A stretch of DNA of 64,000 nucleotides, from positions 124,001 to 188,000 of the forward strand of contig MOLU01000001.1 in the NCBI GenBank assembly GCA_003260325.1. The letters are read 5' to 3'. Under the pieces are notes generated by a model, which worked only from the letters and a program-made list of their open reading frames with translations, was not told the DNA's origin and searched no databases. Both the position numbers and the translations under genes were made by a program. Shown one piece after another: positions 59,414 through 64,000 of this stretch (within the stretch, counting starts at the first letter, position 1; every line of letters starts with the position of its first letter). The stretch is from Candidatus Gracilibacteria bacterium GN02-872 (lineage in GTDB: Bacteria > Patescibacteriota > Gracilibacteria > BD1-5 > UBA6164).

Positions 59414-59650
59414 TTAATCTAATACTTTAATATTTATCTTTTTATCTATTTTAAGTCAAAATATTCTAACTATTGTTCTTATACTATTTATAGTATTCCC
59501 TCATTTTCAAATAATAGTTCACATATCATCTTTATCAAGTGATAAAGTCAACAAAACTCATAGTTCATCTTCCTTTCTTTCTACTTTTACAGCATCTTTA
59601 TTTGAAACAATAGATTTAACTACATATTCTAGAAATTCAACTTCATTCAT
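59414..59650 (-). CDS. khpA: KH-domain RNA-binding protein KhpA
   Basis: The 78-residue protein is a single KH domain. The signature loop is GTIIGKGGNTINSIR, with three TGA glycines, followed by a closing strand KINIKVLD. KhpA binds RNA and in other bacteria affects cell size and ribosome-associated functions. It follows rpsP, as in many genomes. Confidence 0.9.
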
Positions 59651-59667
59651 ATAAAATTTAATTTAAA

Positions 59668-59700
59668 AAATAATAATCCCTCAAAAGTTGAAGGATTTTT
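59668..59700 (-). terminator. Hairpin between rpsP and khpA
   Basis: The short stem AATCC / GGATT with a loop of about 12 bases and flanking A and T runs. The stem is weak, so partial termination is the most that can be claimed. Confidence 0.4.
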
Positions 59701-59702
59701 TA

Positions 59703-59942
59703 TTACAAAGAAATATTATTTGTTTTAATCAATTTTTCAACTCTTGGAGAAAATTGTATACCTTGAGATAGATATTTTTTAATTTTTTCTAAATCTTTTA
59801 ATTTCAATTCTTTAGTAAGAGGATTATAAAAACCTAAAACTTCTTTATATCAGTGTTTCGCTGCAGCAGTGTGCTCAGTAAGAACAACTCTAAAAAAAGG
59901 CATATTCTTTTTTCAAGCTCTTGATAATCTTATTTTCAACAT
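59703..59942 (-). CDS. rpsP: Ribosomal protein bS16
   Basis: The 79-residue protein has the bS16 pattern: MLKIRLSRAGKKNMPFFRVV, then KEVLGFYNPLTKEL and GIQFSPRVEKLI. It binds the 5' domain of 16S rRNA early in assembly. It is followed by khpA, the usual order; rimM and trmD, which often come next, are absent. Confidence 0.94.
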
Positions 59943-60051
59943 AGTAATTCTAAATCTAAATTATAAATTATATTATTAGCATAAATTGAGAGTCAGAAAT
60001 CAAAAATAATTTTTTAACTTCAAACTGTCAATTTATTTTTTAGTTTCGAAA

Positions 60052-60137
60052 TGGTGCCCAGGGCGGGAATCGAACCCGCACTCCGAAAAGGAACAGGATT
60101 TTAAGTCCTGCGTGTCTACCAATTCCACCACCTGGGC
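60052..60137 (-). tRNA. tRNA-Leu (TAA)
   Basis: A class II tRNA with a long variable arm (TGTTCCTTTTCGGAGT region), anticodon TAA in loop CTTAAAA, D-arm and T-arm GCGGGTTCGATTCCCGC. The acceptor GCCCAGG pairs with CCTGGGC and CCA is encoded. Confidence 0.92.
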
Positions 60138-60161
60138 TCAAAGTAAGAACAATCTTACTTA

Positions 60162-60359
60162 TTAAATAATTCATTTTTTTCTCAAAGTTTTCAAACCTTT
60201 TGCAGAAACTTTGATTCTATAAACTATTCCTGTAACAGGATCTTTTACGTTTTTGTAGAAAAGATTAGGGTAAAATTTTCTTTTTGTAGCTCTCATAGAA
60301 TGAGACCTTTTATTTCCTATTCCAGTTCTTTTTCAAGTTATTTCACAAATTCTAGACAT
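60162..60359 (-). CDS. rpmB: Ribosomal protein bL28
   Basis: The 65-residue protein starts MSRICEITGKRTGIGNKRSHS and continues with RKFYPNLFYKNV and VSAKGLKTLRKKG, the typical bL28 sequence. The glycine of ITGK and the last one are TGA. It is part of the large ribosomal subunit. Confidence 0.94.
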
Positions 60360-60403
60360 TGTATCAAATTTTAATAATTAAATAAAAGTAAAAAACTTAA
60401 TAA

Positions 60404-60721
60404 TTAAGCTTTTATTTCTATACCAACTCCATTAGAAATATTTAAATCTTGAAGCATTTCCATAGTTTGAGCAGTAGGCTCAATTATATCAATAATTCTT
60501 TTATGTCTTCTCAATTCAAATTGTTCTCTAGCATCTTTATTAACAAAAGTAGATCTATTTACAGTTACTTTTTCTACTTTTGTAGGAAGAGGAATTGGTC
60601 AAACAACCTTAGCTCATGAATCTTTAACAATATTAACTATTTTCTTTACAACTTCATCCAAAACCTTATGTTCAAATGCTTGTATTCTAATTCTAATTTT
60701 TTTCTCAGTTTTTTTAACCAT
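60404..60721 (-). CDS. rpsJ: Ribosomal protein uS10
   Basis: The 105-residue protein shows [31 protein letters not shown] and [17 protein letters not shown], all characteristic of uS10, which also acts as NusE in transcription antitermination. It follows tuf on the same strand with about 107 bases between, a common pairing in bacteria. Confidence 0.95.
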
Positions 60722-60768
60722 ATTAAATATAAAAAAATAATAAATTTAAGGGGATATAAACTTAATTA

Positions 60769-60796
60769 CTCAATACTATATTTCTATAGTATTGAG
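60769..60796 (-). promoter_or_regulatory. Hairpin between tuf and rpsJ
   Basis: A perfect 12-bp stem CTCAATACTATA / TATAGTATTGAG with a 4-base loop. On the minus strand it is not followed by a T run, so it may be a processing or attenuation site rather than a terminator. Confidence 0.5.
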
Positions 60797-60828
60797 AATA
60801 TCAAGATTATATTTACAAATAATGCAAA

Positions 60829-62025
60829 TTAAGCAATTATTTTTGAAACAACTCATGAACCTACAGTTCTACCACCTTCTCTGATAGCAAATCTTAATCA
60901 TTCAGTCATGGCAATTGGAGATTGTAATTTAACTGTCATTTTGATGTTATCTCAAGGCATAACCATTTCAGTTCCAGCTGGTAATTCAATATCACCAGTT
61001 ACATCAGTAGTTCTGAAGTAGAATTGTGGTTTATATCCTTTAAAGAAAGGAGTGTGTCTACCACCTTCATCTTTAGTCAATACATAAACTTCTGATTCAA
61101 ACTCAGTATGAGGTTTAATACTTCCTGGTTTAGCAAGAACTTGTCCTCTTTCAACATCTTCTCTTTCAATACCTCTAAGAAGTATACCAGCATTATCTCA
61201 AGCTTGACCTTGATCTAGCATTTTATGGAACATTTCAACTCAAGTAACAGTTGATTTTTTAGTATCTCTAATACCTACGATTTCAACTTCATCACCAACT
61301 TTAACAATTCAAGTTTCAATTTTACCTGTAACTACAGTACCTCTACCTTTAATTGAGAAAATATCTTCAATAGGCATCAAGAAATCTTTATCAGTTGCTC
61401 TTTCTGGAACTGGAACAAATGCTTCAATAGCATCAAACAATTCAATAATAGTTTTAGCTCCATATTCTTTATCATAGTCTCCTGGATTTTCAAGAGCAGT
61501 TAAACCTGAACCTCTAATAATTGGAGTATCATCTCCTGGGAATTCATATTTAGATAATAAATCTCTGATTTCCATTTCTACTAAATCTAACATTTCAGGG
61601 TCATCAACCATATCACATTTGTTCATAAAAACAACTATATATGGAACACCTACTTGTCTAGATAAAAGGATATGTTCTCTAGTTTGAGCCATAGGACCAT
61701 CAGTAGCAGCAACTATAAGAATAGCAGCATCCATTTGAGCAGCACCAGTAATCATGTTTTTAACATAGTCAGCATGTCATGGACAATCTACGTGAGCATA
61801 GTGTCTGTTAGCAGTTTCATATTCTACATGAGAAGTATTGATAGTAATACCTCTAGCCCTTTCTTCAGGAGCATTATCAATAGAAGCAAAATCTCTTACT
61901 CATTCACCTCATCCATACTTATTGTATAGTACAGCTGAAATAGCAGCAGTAGTAGTAGTTTTACCATGGTCTACGTGACCAATAGTACCAATATTCATAT
62001 GTGGTTTAGATCTATCAAAAGCCAT
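60829..62025 (-). CDS. tuf: Elongation factor Tu
   Basis: The 398-residue GTPase carries aminoacyl-tRNA to the ribosome. G1 [11 protein letters not shown]2 around [13 protein letters not shown]3 DCPGHADYV, G4 NKCD and the C-terminal RTVGSGVVSKII are all present. Most glycines are GGT or GGA, with only a few TGA (for example in KYGGGEGVRDF), which fits a highly expressed gene. The D-x-G loops are intact. It lies between two small basic genes and rpsJ. Confidence 0.96.
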
Positions 62026-62098
62026 AATCAATATAGTTTATATAATAAAATTTTTGTAATTTAATAATAATGAAAAAACTAATAAAATCAAGTTTGTT

Positions 62099-62191
62099 TT
62101 ATCAATTTTTTCTCATTTTCCTCACTTTCTTTTCAATAATTCTAATTGCTCTTTTCAATTTTCTATGAGCATTTCAAGTTAATCTTGCCAT
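62099..62191 (-). CDS. Very small basic protein (30 aa), tentative
   Basis: The frame codes MARLTGNAHRKLKRAIRIIEKK and eight more basic residues. Its ATG lies 2 bases after the stop of the preceding gene (TAA TT ATG), which suggests translational coupling, and it runs in the direction of tuf. The length and charge would suit a small ribosome-associated protein, but I do not recognise it. A plus-strand frame on the same DNA is the alternative. Confidence 0.4.
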
Positions 62192-62193
62192 AA

Positions 62194-62403
62194 TTATATT
62201 TTATTAAGATTAATTTTATATTTATTTAACTTAACAGTAACAACTTTCATTGCATTTTTTAGCCATTTTGTTTCTCATTCAAATTTTACTCTTTTTTCAA
62301 GTTTCTTATAGTGAGAAATAGCTTTTGCAACTTTACCTCCAGACACAGTTTTTTTCTTGTTTACTGCATAATTCAATCTTCTAGGTCTTTTATTTGCAGG
62401 CAT
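62194..62403 (-). CDS. Small basic protein upstream of tuf (69 aa)
   Basis: The product begins MPANKRPRRLNYAVNKKKTV and is strongly basic throughout, with VKFEGETKWLKNAMKVV in the second half. The opening and charge are like those of small ribosomal proteins, but the sequence fits none I can name. It lies in the tuf-rpsJ direction and ends 2 bases before the 30-residue frame. Confidence 0.6.
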
Positions 62404-62518
62404 ATTTATTTATAAATAAAAATTTAAAATGGTAAAATGGTAAAATATTTGAAATCCAAAGATAGCATTTAATTTTACCACTTCTTTTCAAATTTTACCA
62501 CTTTTAATTTTTCTTAAA

Positions 62519-62595
62519 TGGTGGAGCCTAGGAGAGTCGAACTCCTGACCTCCTGCGTGCAAAGCAGGCGCTCTAGCCAACTGAGCTAAGGCCCC
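62519..62595 (-). tRNA. tRNA-Ala (TGC)
   Basis: Acceptor GGGGCCT / AGGCTCC, D-arm GCTCAGTTGGCTAGAGC, anticodon TGC in loop TTTGCAC on stem CCTGC/GCAGG, T-arm AGGAGTTCGACTCTCCT. CCA is encoded. Confidence 0.93.
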
Positions 62596-62703
62596 AAAAT
62601 ATTTTTTTTGAAAAACAAACAGTCAATACAAAGTTAGCAATGCTATTTTAAACTTTCTATTTGTTAAGCAACATTGTGCTTTATTATGTTTTTCTTTACT
62701 AAA

Positions 62704-62782
62704 TGGCGGACACGACGGGACTCGAACCCGCGACCTCTGCAGTGACAGTGCAGCGCTCTAACCAAAACTGAGCTACGCATCC
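62704..62782 (-). tRNA. tRNA-Asp (GTC)
   Basis: Acceptor GGATGCG / CGTGTCC (two wobble pairs), anticodon GTC in loop CTGTCAC, T-arm GCGGGTTCGAGTCCCGT. The D-loop is longer than usual (AGTTTTGGTTA). CCA is encoded. Confidence 0.88.
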
Positions 62783-62932
62783 AAAGATCCCAAAAGCTTA
62801 AAAATACTTTTTATTCTTAGGCAAGTGGGATTATATAAATTTTTTTTTTTATTGCAAGTTTTTTTTTAACTTTTTTTATTTTTTCTTTTTTCCTATAGAA
62901 AAATATTTTTAAAAAATGTCAAGTTAAAGCGA

Positions 62933-63826
62933 TTAATCCAAATTTTTTAAATACTTTCTAGAAGATAAATATCAGCTAAGTCAACCTATAAAAATAAATA
63001 TTAATAATTCTAAACTTGCTAAATTTGTTTGAATTTCAAAAATATAATATTTTCAAAAAACAGAATTTAAATTTCTCAAAAGAATGTAAAATAAACTCAA
63101 ACTTATAAGAAATGAAATTATTGAATAAATAATTCATTGCAAAATAAATGGCCCATAAATAAAGCTTTTTGCTCATCAAACAAGTCTTGTTATATAAATT
63201 TCATCTTTGTAATAATAAATAAAGTTTGAAACAACACTATAAGTTATTATTGCAATAGAAACAAAAAATATTATAATTATATATTTTATTCAATAATTTA
63301 GCAAATCTAAAACATAAGTGACTTGATTTATACGTTCATATTGTGTCTTATAATTAGCAAAATAATCTTTTTCTATATCATTATTTAAAAATATAGAAAT
63401 CTGATTTTCTATTGCTTTATTTACTTTTGAGTAGTCAACAATTGCAATATTTGATAAAATGATAGTTTCAGGAAAAGGATTATCTCAACTTTCTAAAATT
63501 TTTGTCAATTCTGGATCCTTCTGAGTCATTTCTAAAAGAATTTTATCTTTTGTTTTGTAATCAAAAACTATATCTTTATCTATTTCTTTTATATTTTTTT
63601 CCAAAGTACTAATTTCCACGGAATCCTTAGTTATTCAGTCTTTTAAATATAAAGAAAAATTTAACTTAGCATTTATTTCAGAAATAATTTTTACAGAAAC
63701 TCATTCCAAAATTTGTAAAACATTGATAAAAAACATTAAGAGTGTTAAAACAAGAATTGTAGAAATAGTCAAAAATTTATTTCTCAAAATATTTTTTATA
63801 GAATATTTTGTAATATTAAAAAACAT
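62933..63826 (-). CDS. ftsX: Cell division permease FtsX
   Basis: The 297-residue protein has an N-terminal helix after MFFNITKYSIKNILRNKF, an extracellular domain (about residues 50-165), then three membrane helices, the layout of FtsX. With FtsE it controls peptidoglycan hydrolases at the septum; the M23 peptidase elsewhere in this window is a possible target (inference). ftsE is not visible; it may lie beyond the right edge. ATG at 63826 is the likely start. Confidence 0.8.
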
Positions 63827-63967
63827 AATTTAAATTTATTAGAAATTCTTAATTTTTTCGATAATAGAATATTTAAGAAATCATTTTTTGCAAATTTTTT
63901 TTAAAGTCTTCACGAAAAATATTTTCAAAACTTGCCAAAAAAATATTTTCTTTTAAAATATAAAAAA

Positions 63968-64000
63968 TATAATTTAGCTTAAAAATAAATGAACTTATCA
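63968..64000 (+). other. Possible promoter and start of a gene leaving the window
   Basis: TATAAT at 63968-63973 is followed by ATG AAC TTA TCA from 63989 to the edge. Only four codons are visible, so the gene is not established. The 140 bases before it, back to the ftsX start, hold nothing else that I can see. Confidence 0.3.

Noticed and set aside
62070..62207. Plus-strand 45-residue hydrophobic frame (MKKLIKSSLFYQFF...)
   Set aside because: It overlaps two coupled minus-strand frames in the tuf direction; a small membrane protein is possible but less supported.

Overview
This AT-rich window comes from a bacterium that reads TGA as glycine (genetic code 25), so the source is a member of the Absconditabacteria (SR1) / Gracilibacteria branch of the Patescibacteria (CPR). 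The proof is in the motifs: P-loops, GLAAPQVG of deformylase, the KH-domain loop and the cyclase metal site all carry in-frame TGA exactly where the family has glycine. Read with the standard code almost every gene breaks into pieces, so the genes below were rebuilt with TAA and TAG as the only stops. Most starts lack a Shine-Dalgarno sequence and follow an A/T-rich leader. Several clear TTGACA / TATAAT promoters and many hairpin-plus-T-run terminators are visible.

Layout. 1-2,300: end of an unknown protein, then a secreted protein with three repeats and Asn-rich linkers. 2,333-14,842 (minus): one giant secreted surface protein of about 4,169 residues. 15,000-18,000: serS, smpB and a Xer-type recombinase. 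18,000-20,900: a ClpB-like disaggregase behind a CIRCE-like operator, carrying an internal 669-bp perfect tandem duplication. 21,036-24,395: a Cas12a-like type V nuclease with no CRISPR array or cas1/cas2 beside it. 24,400-26,200: M23 peptidase and O-methyltransferase. 26,300-35,340: T4SS-like pilins, leuS, and a minus-strand block with a VirD4/TraG-like ATPase and three membrane pilin-like proteins. 35,500-41,800: lysS, two unknown genes, a DnaE that appears to lack its fingers domain, and a VanZ-like protein. 41,900-44,000: sugar epimerase, DUF2975-HTH pair, deformylase. 44,100-45,900: a probably imported phosphodiester glycosidase that uses no TGA codons, with a duplicated 104-bp segment. 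45,900-52,300: ruvB, a uridine kinase-CYTH fusion, FemAB, two lipoproteins, an OpgB/LtaS-like transferase and superoxide dismutase. 52,300-54,700: a secreted or exported-type protein with a peptidoglycan-binding C-terminus, cut by a TAA. 54,800-58,500: tRNA-fMet, tRNA-Glu, CHASE2-adenylate cyclase and FecR-like protein. 58,500-64,000: DivIC-like protein, another pilin, khpA, rpsP, tRNA-Leu, rpmB, rpsJ, tuf, two small basic genes, tRNA-Ala, tRNA-Asp and ftsX.

Taken together the window mixes a translation core (four ribosomal or elongation factor genes, three synthetases, five tRNAs, smpB, def) with a large investment in the cell surface: giant adhesin-like protein, repeat protein, pilin-like proteins, an export ATPase, M23, FemAB, OpgB-like and peptidoglycan-binding proteins. 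That fits a host-attached episymbiont (inference). The strongest leads for something new are the array-less Cas12a-like nuclease, the fingerless DnaE, the duplicated ClpB and the giant surface protein. All family calls were made by reading motifs; no database search was run.
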